A stretch of DNA of 64,000 nucleotides from the NCBI RefSeq assembly GCF_000241265.1, contig NZ_BAEE01000036.1, forward strand, positions 1-64,000. Reading direction: 5' to 3'. Source of the stretch: Gordonia araii NBRC 100433 (lineage in GTDB: Bacteria; Actinomycetota; Actinomycetes; Mycobacteriales; Mycobacteriaceae). The notes beneath the pieces were generated by a model, which was not told the DNA's origin, searched no databases, and saw nothing but the letters and a program-made list of their open reading frames with translations. Of this stretch, positions 50,982-60,959 are shown piece by piece. Made by a program: the position numbers and the translations under genes. The first letter of the stretch is position 1, and the number at the start of each line of letters is the position of its first letter.

Positions 50982-52541
50982 GTGAGTACCGACAGCCTGC
51001 CCATCGATACGTTGCGCCCCGGCGAGGACCGGCGCAGCTATGAGGTGCGCACTTTCGGTTGCCAGATGAACGTGCACGATTCGGAGCGGATCTCGGGCCT
51101 CCTGGAGGAGGCCGGCTACGTAGCGGCGGCCGACGGTGACGAGCCCGATCTGGTCGTGTTCAACACGTGCGCCGTGCGCGAGAACGCCGACAACAAGCTG
51201 TACGGCAACCTGTCGCACCTGGCGCCGGTGAAGCGGCGCAAGCCGGGCATGCAGATCGCCGTCGGCGGGTGCCTCGCGCAGAAGGACAAGTCCACCGTCC
51301 TGGACCGCGCGCCCTGGGTCGACGTGGTGTTCGGCACGCACAACATCGGCTCGCTGCCCGCACTGCTCGATCGGGCGCGCCACAACGACGAGGCCCAGGT
51401 CGAGATCCTCGAATCGCTGGAGCGCTTCCCGTCGACGCTGCCCGCGCGCCGCGATTCGGCCTACTCGGGCTGGGTGTCGGTGTCGGTCGGCTGTAACAAC
51501 ACCTGCACGTTCTGCATCGTGCCGTCGTTGCGCGGGAAGGAAACCGACCGTCGCCCGGCCGACATCCTCTCCGAGGTGCAGGCCCTCGTCGACCAGGGGG
51601 TTCTGGAGGTGACGCTGCTCGGCCAGAACGTCAACGCCTACGGCATGTCGTTCGCCGACCCGGAGCAGCCGCGCAACCGAGGCGCCTTCGCCGATCTGCT
51701 GCGCGCATGCGGCACGATCGACGGCCTGGAGCGGGTCCGTTTCACCTCGCCGCATCCCGCCGAGTTCACCGACGACGTGATCGAGGCGATGGCTCAGACG
51801 CCGAACGTGTGCCCGCAGCTGCACATGCCGTTGCAGTCGGGCTCCGATCGCGTGTTGAAGGCGATGCGCCGCTCTTACCGGCAGACGAAGTTCCTCGGCA
51901 TCCTCGACCGTGTGCGCGCCGCGATGCCCCATGCCGCGATCACCACCGACATCATCGTCGGCTTTCCGGGTGAGACCGAGGAGGATTTCCAGGCCACGCT
52001 CGACGTCGTCGAGGCGGCCAGGTTCAGCTCGGCCTTCACCTTCCAGTACTCGCCGCGCCCCGGGACGCCGGCCGCGACCATGCCCGACCAGGTTCCGCCG
52101 GAGGTCGTCACCGAGCGCTATCAGCGGCTGATCGCGTTGCAGGAGAAAGTGTGCCTGGCCGAGAACGAGACCCTCGTCGGCACCGAGGTCGAACTGTTGG
52201 TCACCGCCGACTCCTCCCGTAAGAGCGCCGAACACGAACGGCTCACCGGGCGGGCCCGCGACGGTCGGCTGGTGCATTTCGCACCCGGTGCCGACGGTTC
52301 GGCTCCGGGTGTCAAGATTCGCCCGGGTGACATCGTGACCACCACCATCACCTCCGCCGCACCCCATCACCTGATGGCGGACGGCGGGGTGCGCACGATC
52401 CGCAACACACGCGCCGGCGACGCCCACGAGGCGAACCTGCGCCCGACGACCGCTTCGGGTGTGGGCCTCGGCCTGCCGACGATCGGTGCGCGGCCCGCCG
52501 AGCCCGCGGTTTCCGGGTGCTCGTCGGGCGGTTGCTCCTAG
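50982..52541 (+). CDS. miaB: tRNA-2-methylthio-N6-dimethylallyladenosine synthase
   Basis: The start at GTG 50982 gives 519 residues. The N-terminal UPF0004 domain ([28 protein letters not shown]) binds one 4Fe-4S cluster through three Cys. The radical-SAM motif is [18 protein letters not shown], and a TRAM domain lies near 400-470. It adds methylthio groups to i6A37 made by MiaA, encoded 3.3 kb away. The tail ends in SGCSSGGCS, a Cys pair of unknown use. Confidence 0.97.
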   Translation: MSTDSLPIDTLRPGEDRRSYEVRTFGCQMNVHDSERISGLLEEAGYVAAADGDEPDLVVFNTCAVRENADNKLYGNLSHLAPVKRRKPGMQIAVGGCLAQKDKSTVLDRAPWVDVVFGTHNIGSLPALLDRARHNDEAQVEILESLERFPSTLPARRDSAYSGWVSVSVGCNNTCTFCIVPSLRGKETDRRPADILSEVQALVDQGVLEVTLLGQNVNAYGMSFADPEQPRNRGAFADLLRACGTIDGLERVRFTSPHPAEFTDDVIEAMAQTPNVCPQLHMPLQSGSDRVLKAMRRSYRQTKFLGILDRVRAAMPHAAITTDIIVGFPGETEEDFQATLDVVEAARFSSAFTFQYSPRPGTPAATMPDQVPPEVVTERYQRLIALQEKVCLAENETLVGTEVELLVTADSSRKSAEHERLTGRARDGRLVHFAPGADGSAPGVKIRPGDIVTTTITSAAPHHLMADGGVRTIRNTRAGDAHEANLRPTTASGVGLGLPTIGARPAEPAVSGCSSGGCS

Positions 52542-52573
52542 GCCACCGACCACACCAAACGACGGGACACGAT

Positions 52574-53209
52574 GTGAGCAGCGATTCGACACAGCCGAGC
52601 GGCGGGTTCGAGCAGTTCGAGGAAGATCTCCGCAAGGCCGAGAAGAAGGTCGCGGGCGAGATCGATCCGGGCGCCCGGGCGCTCGTCGTGGCCGTCGCGG
52701 TTCTCGTCGCCGTCGTATCGCTCGCGCTGCCGCACACCGGTTCGGTCAACGGCTTCGACGTGCTGAGCTTCAACGATGCGGCTCAAAAGGCCCAGATCAT
52801 CATCACCTCGCGGGTCTTCGTCTACCTCTTGCTGATCTTCGGCGTGCTGTTGTCGGCCTTGGCGCTGGTGACCCGTCGGTGGACGCTGGCCTGGATCGCG
52901 CTGTGCGGATGCATGGTCTCGGTGGTCGCCGGAATGTTGGCGTGGTGGTCGCGGACGACCGCCGGAATCAACGCGATCCCCGGTCCCGACGGCCAGCTGC
53001 TGCCCCCGCCGGGTGGCGTCGGCGTCGGCTTGATCCTCGGCCTGCTGGCGATGATCGTGCTGTCGTTCCACTGGGCGCGAGTCGTCTGGTCGCGCAACGA
53101 GTACCAGCTCGCGATCGAGTCACAACGGCGCGAAGCCGCCGCGAGGGAAGAGGAGCGCATGCGCGGCCTGACCGACTCCCCTCGCCGCGACCGCACCGAC
53201 AGCGACTGA
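52574..53209 (+). CDS. conserved membrane protein downstream of miaB
   Basis: The GTG at 52574 gives 211 residues with four membrane helices (about 37-55, 79-96, 103-125 and 149-170) and a charged helical tail (ESQRREAAAREEERMRG). The place equals Rv2732c, a conserved membrane protein of unknown function. A 400-nt gap with repeats follows. Confidence 0.8.
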   Translation: MSSDSTQPSGGFEQFEEDLRKAEKKVAGEIDPGARALVVAVAVLVAVVSLALPHTGSVNGFDVLSFNDAAQKAQIIITSRVFVYLLLIFGVLLSALALVTRRWTLAWIALCGCMVSVVAGMLAWWSRTTAGINAIPGPDGQLLPPPGGVGVGLILGLLAMIVLSFHWARVVWSRNEYQLAIESQRREAAAREEERMRGLTDSPRRDRTDSD

Positions 53210-53227
53210 ACCGACGGGGCCCAATAG

Positions 53228-53353
53228 CGCCGATCGTGCCCAGAATCCCGCCGATCGTGCCCAGATTTCCGCCGATCGTGCCCAGATCTACGTCGACCGT
53301 GCCCACATTCCCGCCGATCGTGCCCAGATCTACGTCGACCGTGCCCGGCTCTG
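53228..53353. repeat. array of six 21-bp repeats
   Basis: Six head-to-tail units, each 21 bp, start CGCCGATCGTGCCC or CGTCGACCGTGCCC followed by a 7-bp variable part (AGATTTC, AGATCTA and the like). The array begins 19 bp after the stop of the membrane protein gene. It has the same period and reversed sequence compared with the array at 53540. Confidence 0.9.
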
Positions 53354-53539
53354 GCTCGCGAGCTGGTGAAGCCCGACGACAGGCGCATGACGAATCCTGC
53401 GGGAGGGCGATTGGCACCACTTCCGCGGAACTCATCGGACCGGCTCCCAAGTGCTACGGCGATCGATTCGTGCCGAGCCTGATCAGGTCGCCGGCCACAT
53501 AGCCCAGTCGGGATCGGTCGTTGCCGGCTGAGTCACAAA

Positions 53540-53644
53540 GGCACGGTCGACGCAAAGCTGGGCACGGTCGACGCGAAACTGGGCACGGTCGGCGAGAAAC
53601 TGGGCACGGTCGGCGGAAATGTGGGCACGGTCAGCGGTCGGAGA
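53540..53644. repeat. inverted array of five 21-bp repeats
   Basis: Five units begin GGCACGGTCGACG or GGCACGGTCGGCG, the reverse complement of the 53228 array's core. The last unit holds the stop codon of the DUF349 gene. Between the arrays, 53354-53539 shows no gene or clear motif. Confidence 0.88.
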
Positions 53645-54995
53645 CGGCGCTCTTCGCCGCGTCGGCCCACTCCTGCCACTGCTTGGCCTGCTCGCGCAGC
53701 TTCTTGGCCTCGCCGGCCTTGCCGCGCTCCTCGGCTTTGCGCGCCTGCTCCTCCAGGGTCGCGACCTTCTCCGCGAATTGTGCTGCGCGTGCGGCGACTT
53801 CGGGGTCCTCGCGGCGCCAGCTCTCCTGTTCCGCGTCGCGGATCTTGCGCTCGAGGGCGCGGAACCGGCCGTCGAGACGGCCCATCTGGTCGCGTGGCAC
53901 CTTGCCGATGGCGTCCCACTTCTCCTGCAGCGTGCGGAACGTGCGCCGTGCGGCGGGTAGGTCGGCCACCGGGTCGATCGCCTGCTCGGCATCGTCGAGG
54001 AGCTTCGCCTTGGCCTCGCCGTTGGCGGCGAACTCCTCGTCGCGCTGCGCCGTCTCGGCGTTGCGCGCGCCGAAGAACACGTCTTGGGCGGCCTTGAACC
54101 GCTGCCACAGCGCATCGTCCACGTCGCGCGGGGCGCGGCCGGCGGCACGCCACTCGTTCATCAACTCGCGGAATCGTGCGGAGGTTGGGCCCCAATCGGT
54201 CGACGAGGACAACTCTTCGGCCTGTTCGATGAGCGCTTCCTTGCGTTCCTTGGCCGCGAGTCGGTCGCGGTCGAGTTCGGCGAAATGCGCGCCGCGACGG
54301 CGGTTGAACTTGTCGCGGGCGCGGGCATAGCGCTTCCACAGCGCATCATCCGTGCGCCGGTCGATGCCCTTGATCTCGCGCCACTCGTCGAGAATGGCGC
54401 GGATTCGGTCGCCAGCCTCTTTCCACTGGGTCGAATCGGCGGCGAGTTGCTCGGCTTCGACGGCCAACGCCTCCTTGCGCGCGATCGCTGCCTCGCGCTC
54501 CTTCGCGCGTTCGGCCTTGACCTCTTCGGCGACGTCCTCCGCTGTTGCGGTGATCGCCCGCAGCCGGGATTCGAGCGCTGCGACGTCACCGATGACATGA
54601 GCGGTCGGCAGTGCGTCGAGGAGATGCTGTGCCGCCGTGCGTGTCTTCCGCGGATCACCCGACCGGGCGGCCAGCCGCTCCTCCAGGATCTCCACCTCGG
54701 TCGCCAGATCTTCGAAGCGCCGCGAGTAGTGCGCCAGGCCTTCGTCGGGACTGCCCGCCTGCCACTGGCCGATCTCGCGTTCGCCGTCGGGGGTCTTGAG
54801 CCAGACCACGCCCTTCTCGTCGACCCGGCCGAACTCGTGCGGATCTCCCGCGTGCGTCGGCTGGTGGGTGATCGGCGCATGGGTCACCGGGCGCGCAGTG
54901 GGTCGCGGCCCGGGGCGCGGTCCGGGTTTCGGAGCCGGTTTGGGTGCGGCCGCGGGCGTTGCGTCGGTCGCGTTCTCGGAGTCGGAGGTCGTCAT
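53631..54995 (-). CDS. DUF349 coiled-coil protein
   Basis: The 454-residue protein has a Pro/Ala/Arg-rich N-terminal 45 residues, a short beta domain (FGRVDEKGVVWLKTPDGEREIGQW), and then several DUF349 repeats of about 75 residues, each with W-x-x-A/I and R-x-x-x-D spacing (WKEAGDRIRAILDEWREIKG; LWKRYARARDKFNRRR; LWQRFKAAQDVFFGAR). It is helical throughout. The position is that of Rv2731. DUF349 proteins have unknown molecular roles; some affect motility or division in other bacteria. Confidence 0.88.
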   Translation of the reverse strand: MTTSDSENATDATPAAAPKPAPKPGPRPGPRPTARPVTHAPITHQPTHAGDPHEFGRVDEKGVVWLKTPDGEREIGQWQAGSPDEGLAHYSRRFEDLATEVEILEERLAARSGDPRKTRTAAQHLLDALPTAHVIGDVAALESRLRAITATAEDVAEEVKAERAKEREAAIARKEALAVEAEQLAADSTQWKEAGDRIRAILDEWREIKGIDRRTDDALWKRYARARDKFNRRRGAHFAELDRDRLAAKERKEALIEQAEELSSSTDWGPTSARFRELMNEWRAAGRAPRDVDDALWQRFKAAQDVFFGARNAETAQRDEEFAANGEAKAKLLDDAEQAIDPVADLPAARRTFRTLQEKWDAIGKVPRDQMGRLDGRFRALERKIRDAEQESWRREDPEVAARAAQFAEKVATLEEQARKAEERGKAGEAKKLREQAKQWQEWADAAKSAVSDR

Positions 54996-55112
54996 GGCGG
55001 TGTCCTCACCGTTGTCGTGCCGCGCGTCACGGCTGCCTGGATCTCATCGGTGCGCGCCCGGAGGCCCGGGGCGCTGGGCTCTATTCAAGCAGGTCGACTA
55101 GCGTCGTGGGTT

Positions 55113-55847
55113 GTGTTGATTTCGGTGGTCTTCGTCCCGGGCGCCCCGGCGCTGGTTCCCGAGGTGTCCGGTGCCGGAGCGGTCGAAGTCGCGCCGGTCC
55201 GGGAAGCGGTGCGGGCGGCGGCTGCCGACCAAGCGGCGCTGACCGGGGATTGGCTGGCCGTCGGCCCCGACGACGCCGGGTCGATCGCCAGTCCGGACGC
55301 GGTTCACCCCGACGCCGGTTCCTTCGGCGGGTTCGGGGTGAACCGACGCGTGGCCCTGCGCCCGGGCGTCGAGGCCGGGCTGGTCGGCTCCCTGCCCACC
55401 TCGATGCTGCTGGCCGGCTGGGCGCGCGAATGCGTTCCCGACGCCGACCGGGTGACGGTCGTGCCGACCGTGCTTCGGGCAGATTCCGATCCGGATGACT
55501 GCGAGCGGATCGCCGATGAGTTGAACGAGCGTCTCACCGGGTCTGTGCCGGTCGCCCTACTGGTCGTCGGAGATGGCGCCATTCATCTGAGCGACCGCGC
55601 GCCCGGCGGCGGCAGGGAATCCGAAGCGGTAGCGCTTCAGGCGCGCATCGACGCCGCCCTGGGCTCCGGCGACCCGGCGGCCGTGCGGTCGTTGGATTGG
55701 GGCGAGTGCTCGCGATGGGGCGTCTCCGGCCGCGGGGCATGGGAGGTGGCCGCCCGCTGTGCGCCAGCGACCGCGGAGGCGAACGTGCATTACCGCGGAG
55801 CACCGCTGGGGGTCGGGTACAACGTCGTGACCTGGCGGTTCCGATGA
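55113..55847 (+). CDS. conserved protein preceding miaA (possible MEMO/LigB-like fold)
   Basis: From GTG 55113 the protein is 244 residues: [21 protein letters not shown], then [21 protein letters not shown] and [20 protein letters not shown], ending [19 protein letters not shown]. Its location equals Rv2728c, an alanine-rich conserved protein. The pattern of a hydrophobic strand followed by Pro-Ala-Leu and a late GDG is reminiscent of class III extradiol dioxygenase-like proteins, but metal ligands are not clear. It overlaps miaA by 4 nt. Confidence 0.7.
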   Translation: MLISVVFVPGAPALVPEVSGAGAVEVAPVREAVRAAAADQAALTGDWLAVGPDDAGSIASPDAVHPDAGSFGGFGVNRRVALRPGVEAGLVGSLPTSMLLAGWARECVPDADRVTVVPTVLRADSDPDDCERIADELNERLTGSVPVALLVVGDGAIHLSDRAPGGGRESEAVALQARIDAALGSGDPAAVRSLDWGECSRWGVSGRGAWEVAARCAPATAEANVHYRGAPLGVGYNVVTWRFR

Positions 55848-56764
55848 CCCGACCGGTTCCGATCGTCGTCGTCGGCCCGACGGCGAGCGGAAAATCTGAC
55901 GTCGCCCTCGACGTGGCGGAGCGCTTCGACGGGGAGATCGTCAACGCCGACGCCATGCAGCAGTACCGCGGCATGGACATCGGAACGGCGAAGCTGCCGT
56001 CGTCGCAACGACGGGGAATCGTCCACCATCAACTCGACGTCTTGGACGTGACGCAGACGGCGACGGTGGCCCGCTATCAGCGCGCGGCGATCGCCGACGT
56101 CGAGGCGATCATGGCCCGCGGGCGCACGCCGGTCGTCGTCGGGGGATCGATGATGTACTTCCAGGCGCTCGTCGACGAGTGGGCCCTGCCGCCCACCGAC
56201 CCTGCCGTTCGAGGGCGATACGAGGATCAGCTGGCGCGCATAGGGACCGCGGAGATGCATCGGCGGCTGGCGGAGGTCGATCCGGTGGCGGCCGGTGCGA
56301 TCCTGGACACCGACGGCCGGCGGATCGTCCGAGCGTTGGAGGTCGTCGAGCTGACCGGACGGCCCTTCGCCGCCTCGCAGCCGCAGATCGGGGATCCGCG
56401 GTGGGGCGCGGTGATCGTCGGCGTGGACCGCGACACCGAGGCTCTCGACCGTCGCATCGCCGCGCGGACCGACGACATGTTCGACGCCGGATTCGTCGAC
56501 GAGGTCGAAGGGCTGCTGGCGACCGGTCTGCGCGACGGGCAGACAGCGATCCGGGCCATCGGATACGCGCAGGTCGTGGCTCATCTCGACGGCGAATACG
56601 ACGTCGACCGCGCCCGCGAGCTGACGTTCATCGGCACGCGGCGGTACGTGCGCCGCCAACGCTCCTGGTTCCGGCGCGACCCGCGAATCCGTTGGTTCGA
56701 CGGCGGTGACGCGGGGCTCGCCGACGCGGTTGCGGCGCATTATCGCGACCGTGCACCTGGGTAG
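55844..56764 (+). CDS. miaA: tRNA dimethylallyltransferase
   Basis: The 306-residue enzyme puts a dimethylallyl group on A37, the substrate for MiaB. P-loop [40 protein letters not shown] and [14 protein letters not shown] are visible. It overlaps the previous gene (ATGA), and dapF follows after 9 nt. Confidence 0.96.
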   Translation: MTRPVPIVVVGPTASGKSDVALDVAERFDGEIVNADAMQQYRGMDIGTAKLPSSQRRGIVHHQLDVLDVTQTATVARYQRAAIADVEAIMARGRTPVVVGGSMMYFQALVDEWALPPTDPAVRGRYEDQLARIGTAEMHRRLAEVDPVAAGAILDTDGRRIVRALEVVELTGRPFAASQPQIGDPRWGAVIVGVDRDTEALDRRIAARTDDMFDAGFVDEVEGLLATGLRDGQTAIRAIGYAQVVAHLDGEYDVDRARELTFIGTRRYVRRQRSWFRRDPRIRWFDGGDAGLADAVAAHYRDRAPG

Positions 56765-56773
56765 ACTGGGCCG

Positions 56774-57673
56774 GTGACTAGCGCTGCGGCGTTCCCGCGG
56801 GACTTCTGGAAGGGCCACGGGACGCAGAACGACTTCATCATCGTCGACGATCCCGGCGCCCTCCTTGCGCTGGAGCCGGCGACGGTCGCCGCGCTGTGCG
56901 ACCGGCAGCGGGGGATCGGTGCCGACGGGCTGCTGCGGGTGGCCCGTGCGGGCACTCTCGTCGACGCCGGCGTACTGAACGGATTAGGCGAAGGGATCGC
57001 TGCCGACGACCTCTTCATGGACTACCGAAACGCCGACGGCTCCATCGCCGAGATGTGCGGCAACGGCGTCCGCGTCTTCGCCCACTTCTGCCGGGTCGTC
57101 GGTTTGGCGGACACCGACGAATTCGTCGTGGGCTCGCGGGCGGGGGCCCGACCCGTGCGGATACACGAGTTCACCCCGACGAGCGCCGATGTCAGCGTGC
57201 AGATGGGTCCCGCTCGGCGTGGCGTGACGTCGGCGGCGACGATCGACGGGCACGTCTACCGCGGACTTGCCGTCGACGTCGGCAATCCGCACCTTGCCTG
57301 TGTCGTGGCCGGGCTGAGTCACAAGGAACTCGCCGCCCTCGACTTCACCGGCGGAGCTGACTTCGACGCGTCGGTGTTCCCCGAGGGCGTGAACGTGGAG
57401 TTGGTGACCGAGCCGGTCAGCGACGGTGCCGTGCTATCGGCATCGATGCGCGTGATCGAGCGCGGCGTGGGGGAGACCCGTAGCTGCGGCACCGGACTGG
57501 TGGCCGCGGCCAGCGCTGCCCTCGCGTCGCGGGACCGCGAGAGTGGACAGCTGAGGCTGACGGTGCCCGGCGGACGCGTCGAGGTCGAGATCGACGGAGT
57601 GACCGGATCGACGCTGCGCGGGCCCTCGCGACTCGTTGCGCGCGGCGAGCTGTTCGACGGCGCGTTGGCCTGA
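56774..57673 (+). CDS. dapF: diaminopimelate epimerase
   Basis: The 299-residue enzyme converts LL-DAP to meso-DAP for peptidoglycan and lysine. The two catalytic Cys are in EMCGNGVRVF and TRSCGTGLVA; KGHGTQNDFIIVDD at the start is the usual N-terminal motif. Start GTG 56774. Confidence 0.96.
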   Translation: MTSAAAFPRDFWKGHGTQNDFIIVDDPGALLALEPATVAALCDRQRGIGADGLLRVARAGTLVDAGVLNGLGEGIAADDLFMDYRNADGSIAEMCGNGVRVFAHFCRVVGLADTDEFVVGSRAGARPVRIHEFTPTSADVSVQMGPARRGVTSAATIDGHVYRGLAVDVGNPHLACVVAGLSHKELAALDFTGGADFDASVFPEGVNVELVTEPVSDGAVLSASMRVIERGVGETRSCGTGLVAAASAALASRDRESGQLRLTVPGGRVEVEIDGVTGSTLRGPSRLVARGELFDGALA

Positions 57674-57734
57674 GAACCCGGAACCGGGAAACCCGGATGC
57701 GCCGAGGGGTGTCGCGGTGCCATCATGGACGTAT

Positions 57735-59204
57735 ATGACTGACCATGAACTCACGGTCGCCCCGGACGCCGTTGAAGATCCGGGATTCGCGCCGCTGGCG
57801 CCCGCCGCTGAGCCGACGACCGGCGAACTGCAACTCGACGACCGCGCCTCGCTGCAGCGCGTCGCCGGGCTCTCCACCGAACTCGCCGACATCACCGAGG
57901 TCGAGTACCGCCAGCTGCGCTTGGAGCGGGTCGTTCTCGTCGGGGTGTGGACGTCGGGCACGGCGGCGCAGGCGCACGCCAACATGGCCGAGCTGGCCGC
58001 ACTGGCCGAAACGGCGGGCTCGCAGGTCCTCGACGCGGTCATCCAGCGCCGAAGCAGCCCGGATGCCGCCACCTACATCGGTTCCGGCAAGGCGGCCGAA
58101 CTGCGCGACATCGTCGTGAGCACCGGTGCGGACACGGTGATCGCCGACGGCGAGCTGACGCCGGCTCAGCTGACCGCGCTGGAGAAGGTCGTCAAGGTGA
58201 AGGTCATCGACCGCACCGCGCTGATCTTGGATATCTTCGCCCAGCACGCGACCAGCCGCGAGGGCAAAGCCCAGGTAGCGCTGGCCCAGATGGAGTACAT
58301 GCTGCCGCGGCTGCGCGGTTGGGGTGAGTCGATGTCACGGCAGGCCGGTGGCCGAGCGGGCAGCAACGGCGGCGTCGGTCTGCGCGGTCCCGGTGAAACG
58401 AAGATCGAAACCGATCGTCGGCGAATCCGCGAGCGGATGGCCAAGCTGCGGCGCGAGATTCGGGGCATGAAGACCGCCCGCACCGTGAAACGGCTGGATC
58501 GGCGCCGCAGCGGCGTTCCGACGATCACCGTCGTCGGGTACACCAACGCGGGCAAATCGAGCCTGGTCAACGCCATGACCGGCTCCGGTGTGCTGGTGCA
58601 GAACGCGTTGTTCGCGACCCTGGACCCGACGACGCGACGGGCCCGACTCGACGACGGCCGCGAGGTCGTGTTCACCGACACCGTCGGATTCGTCCGTCAC
58701 CTGCCGACGCAGCTCGTGGAGGCGTTCCGTTCGACGCTGGAAGAGGTCGCCGACGCCGATCTGCTGATTCACGTCGTGGACGGCTCCGAGACGTTCCCGC
58801 TCGACCAGGTCGCGGCGGTGCGCACGGTGCTCGGCGAGGTCATGACGGAATCCGCGGCATCGGCCGCCCCGCCGCCTGAGCTGCTCGTCGTCAACAAGGT
58901 CGACGCGATGGACGAGCTGGCTCGTGCGGAGCTGGCCGCCGCGCTGCCCGGCGCCGTCTTCGTCTCGGCTCGCACCGGGGAAGGGCTCGACGAACTGTTC
59001 GAGCGGATCCGTTCCGAAGTGGGCCGCCACGACGTCGAGATGTATGTGACCGTGCCCTTCGACCGCGGGGATCTGGTCTCGCGCATCCACGCCGACGGTG
59101 AGGTTCAGTCGGCCGAGCACCACGAGTCGGGAACGTCGATGCGTGTGCGGGTTCCGGCCGCGCTCGCCGGAGAACTCGAGGAGTTCGCCCGGTCGGCTAA
59201 GTAG
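57735..59204 (+). CDS. hflX: GTPase HflX
   Basis: From ATG 57735 the protein is 489 residues: an HflX N-terminal domain with YIGSGKAAELRD, a glycine-rich loop GGVGLRGPGETKIETDRR, then the G domain (G1 VVGYTNAGKSSL, G3 DTVGF, G4 NKVD). It binds ribosomes and splits stalled 70S particles. The order miaA-dapF-hflX is conserved. The 413 nt after it are described separately. Confidence 0.96.
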   Translation: MTDHELTVAPDAVEDPGFAPLAPAAEPTTGELQLDDRASLQRVAGLSTELADITEVEYRQLRLERVVLVGVWTSGTAAQAHANMAELAALAETAGSQVLDAVIQRRSSPDAATYIGSGKAAELRDIVVSTGADTVIADGELTPAQLTALEKVVKVKVIDRTALILDIFAQHATSREGKAQVALAQMEYMLPRLRGWGESMSRQAGGRAGSNGGVGLRGPGETKIETDRRRIRERMAKLRREIRGMKTARTVKRLDRRRSGVPTITVVGYTNAGKSSLVNAMTGSGVLVQNALFATLDPTTRRARLDDGREVVFTDTVGFVRHLPTQLVEAFRSTLEEVADADLLIHVVDGSETFPLDQVAAVRTVLGEVMTESAASAAPPPELLVVNKVDAMDELARAELAAALPGAVFVSARTGEGLDELFERIRSEVGRHDVEMYVTVPFDRGDLVSRIHADGEVQSAEHHESGTSMRVRVPAALAGELEEFARSAK

Positions 59205-59314
59205 ACGCCTACGTTCGACCTCTCGCGGCCGCCGGGATAGGTGTCTTGACAGGGCATCGGGTGCCGGCGCTTTCAGCTTGCGCGAGATATATGCGATTCG
59301 CATGCGATGGGCGA

Positions 59315-59540
59315 ATGGCGGAATCGGAACTGGAAGAAGCGATCACCGAGTGGCACGCGAGGTGCTACATCTGTCGCGAGATAGCTGCGACCGAATGAGT
59401 TCGCCGGGGCTCACGCCTGGCAGGAGAAGGTGTTCAACGAGTTGACCGAAGGACGGAGCCAGCAGCGACGTGACAGCTTTCAGGCAGCGATGACCGATCT
59501 CATCGCACGGTCACACGCGATCGACGATGGTTCGGTGTGA
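59315..59540 (+). pseudogene. possible decayed small gene between hflX and lexA
   Basis: The gap 59205-59617 holds no intact gene. MAESELEEAITEWHARCYIC runs from 59315 and stops at 59398. A neighbouring frame goes on with EFAGAHAWQEKVFNEL and ends IARSHAIDDGSV at 59540. Both look like one helical protein broken by a 1-nt shift near 59390. No homologue is recognised. Confidence 0.3.
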
Positions 59541-59559
59541 TTGAGCCGTTGACGGTCGA

Positions 59560-59586
59560 AGGCCCCGTGGGGTCCGTTCGGGGCCT
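59560..59586. terminator. hairpin after lexA
   Basis: AGGCCCCG (59560-59567) pairs with CGGGGCCT (59579-59586) around an 11-nt loop, 31 bp beyond the lexA stop on its transcript side. Confidence 0.55.
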
Positions 59587-59617
59587 CCGCGTCGGGCAGC
59601 GGCAAACCGTTCCGACC

Positions 59618-60310
59618 TTAGATACGGCGCATCACCGTCACGACCTTGCCGAGGATGACGGCACGGTCGCCGGGAATCGGGTCGAAGAGCGGGTTGTGCG
59701 GCATCAGCCACACATGTCCGTCGTCGCGCTTGAAGGTCTTCACCGTTGCCTCGCCGTCGATCATGGCCGCGACGATGTCGCCGTTGTCGGCGACGTTCTG
59801 CTGGCGGATGACGACCCAGTCCCCGTCGCAGATGGCCGCGTCGATCATGGATTCGCCGACGACGCGGAGCAGGAAGTGCGAGCCGTCGCCGACCAGTTCG
59901 CGCGGCAGCGGGAACACGTCTTCGATCGCTTCCTCGGCGAGTATCGGACCGCCGGCGGCGATCTGGCCGAGGACTGGAACGTAGGTCGGGGTCGGCATGT
60001 CGTCGGAACCTGCCGCAGAACCACCGGGGGGCGGATCCTTGCGGTCGGCGGCGACGTTCACCGCGCGCGGCCGGTGCGGATCGCGCTTGAGCAGGCCTTT
60101 TACCTCCAGCGTGCGGAGCTGGTAGGCCACCGACGACGTGGAAACCAGCCCGACGGCATCGCCGATCTCGCGGATGCTCGGGGGATACCCGCGCTCGCGG
60201 ACCGACTTGCGGATCACCTCCAGCACGTCTCGCTGTCGTTGCGTCAACGTCGCCTCGACGGCGGCCGGTGAATCAGTGAGGCCGGAGGGCGGAGTCTTCT
60301 TGGTGGCCAT
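59618..60310 (-). CDS. lexA: SOS repressor LexA
   Basis: From ATG 60310 the protein is 230 residues. The winged HTH is [12 protein letters not shown] through [21 protein letters not shown]. The self-cleavage Ala-Gly lies in GQIAAGGP, with catalytic Ser in VVGESMIDA and Lys in [11 protein letters not shown] Pro/Gly-rich linker joins the domains. RecA filaments trigger its cleavage and release recA, lexA and the LysM gene. Confidence 0.98.
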   Translation of the reverse strand: MATKKTPPSGLTDSPAAVEATLTQRQRDVLEVIRKSVRERGYPPSIREIGDAVGLVSTSSVAYQLRTLEVKGLLKRDPHRPRAVNVAADRKDPPPGGSAAGSDDMPTPTYVPVLGQIAAGGPILAEEAIEDVFPLPRELVGDGSHFLLRVVGESMIDAAICDGDWVVIRQQNVADNGDIVAAMIDGEATVKTFKRDDGHVWLMPHNPLFDPIPGDRAVILGKVVTVMRRI

Positions 60311-60363
60311 CGTTTTCTCCTCTGCTCGATGTGGCCACGGTAGCGAAGATCGGCGGCACACTC

Positions 60364-60375
60364 AAACATTTGTTC
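60364..60375. promoter_or_regulatory. LexA box of lexA
   Basis: AAAC-ATTT-GTTC, one mismatch from GAAC-N4-GTTC, lies 54 bp before the lexA start codon and followed by GA. Its position fits autoregulation of lexA. Confidence 0.65.
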
Positions 60376-60418
60376 GACGTGTCGCGGGACTTTGTCGGAC
60401 CGGCGTGGTAGAACTTTC

Positions 60419-60430
60419 GAACAAGAGTTC
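60419..60430. promoter_or_regulatory. LexA box of the LysM gene
   Basis: TCGAACAAGAGTTCATCGA contains a perfect GAAC-N4-GTTC, 29 bp before the LysM gene start. It sits in the divergent lexA promoter region. Confidence 0.85.
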
Positions 60431-60458
60431 ATCGAACACACGAACGAGGAGATGGAAG

Positions 60459-60917
60459 ATGAGCGCACCAGTGATGCACCGTCCGGCCCCGGTGTCGCCG
60501 CGCCCGCGCCGGTCGCCAGAGGTCCTTCGGCGTCCTGTTGATTCCCGGTTGCCAGCTCCGCGTCCGGCGGGCGGCAGCGTGTGCGCGGGTGGGCCGACCG
60601 GCCCCGCCGCGAGGCCTGACGAGCGGGTGTTCGCCCGTCGCCGCGCGACCGCGGGGATTCTCGTCGGCGCCGCGCTGGCCGGCCTGGTGTGGTTCTTCGC
60701 CGTGATCGGCGGCAACTATGAAGCAGCGTCGGCGCCGGATCCGGTCGCCACCTCGGTCGTGCACGTCCGTGGCGGCGAGTCGCTCAACGCGATTGCCGCC
60801 CGTGTCGCCCCGGAGATGCCGCGACAGGCCGTGATCAACCAGCTCCGGGCCCTCAACAACCTGTCGTCGGCCAACTTGACCGTCGGCCAGGCACTCGTCG
60901 CGCCGGTCTACCGATGA
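60459..60917 (+). CDS. SOS-inducible membrane-anchored LysM protein
   Basis: The start at ATG 60459 (GGAGATGGA just upstream) gives 152 residues: a Pro/Arg-rich cytosolic part, one membrane helix (AGILVGAALAGLVWFFAVIGG, about 69-88), and a LysM-like domain (VHVRGGESLNAIAARVAPEM; INQLRALNNLSSANLTVGQALVAP). It matches Rv2719c, a DNA-damage-induced, lexA-divergent protein reported to affect septum peptidoglycan. A role in damage-induced division delay is inferred. Confidence 0.88.
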   Translation: MSAPVMHRPAPVSPRPRRSPEVLRRPVDSRLPAPRPAGGSVCAGGPTGPAARPDERVFARRRATAGILVGAALAGLVWFFAVIGGNYEAASAPDPVATSVVHVRGGESLNAIAARVAPEMPRQAVINQLRALNNLSSANLTVGQALVAPVYR

Positions 60918-60959
60918 GCATGGTCTGCGGTCAGCGGTGTCACCGGTATTGTTGGGGGC

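Noticed and set aside
53228-53644. CRISPR array
   Set aside because: The units are 21 bp head to tail without unique spacers, the two arrays are inverted to each other, and no cas genes are near.
54084-55847. A 587-residue plus-strand protein
   Set aside because: The first 340 codons are antisense to the DUF349 gene; the real gene starts near 55113.
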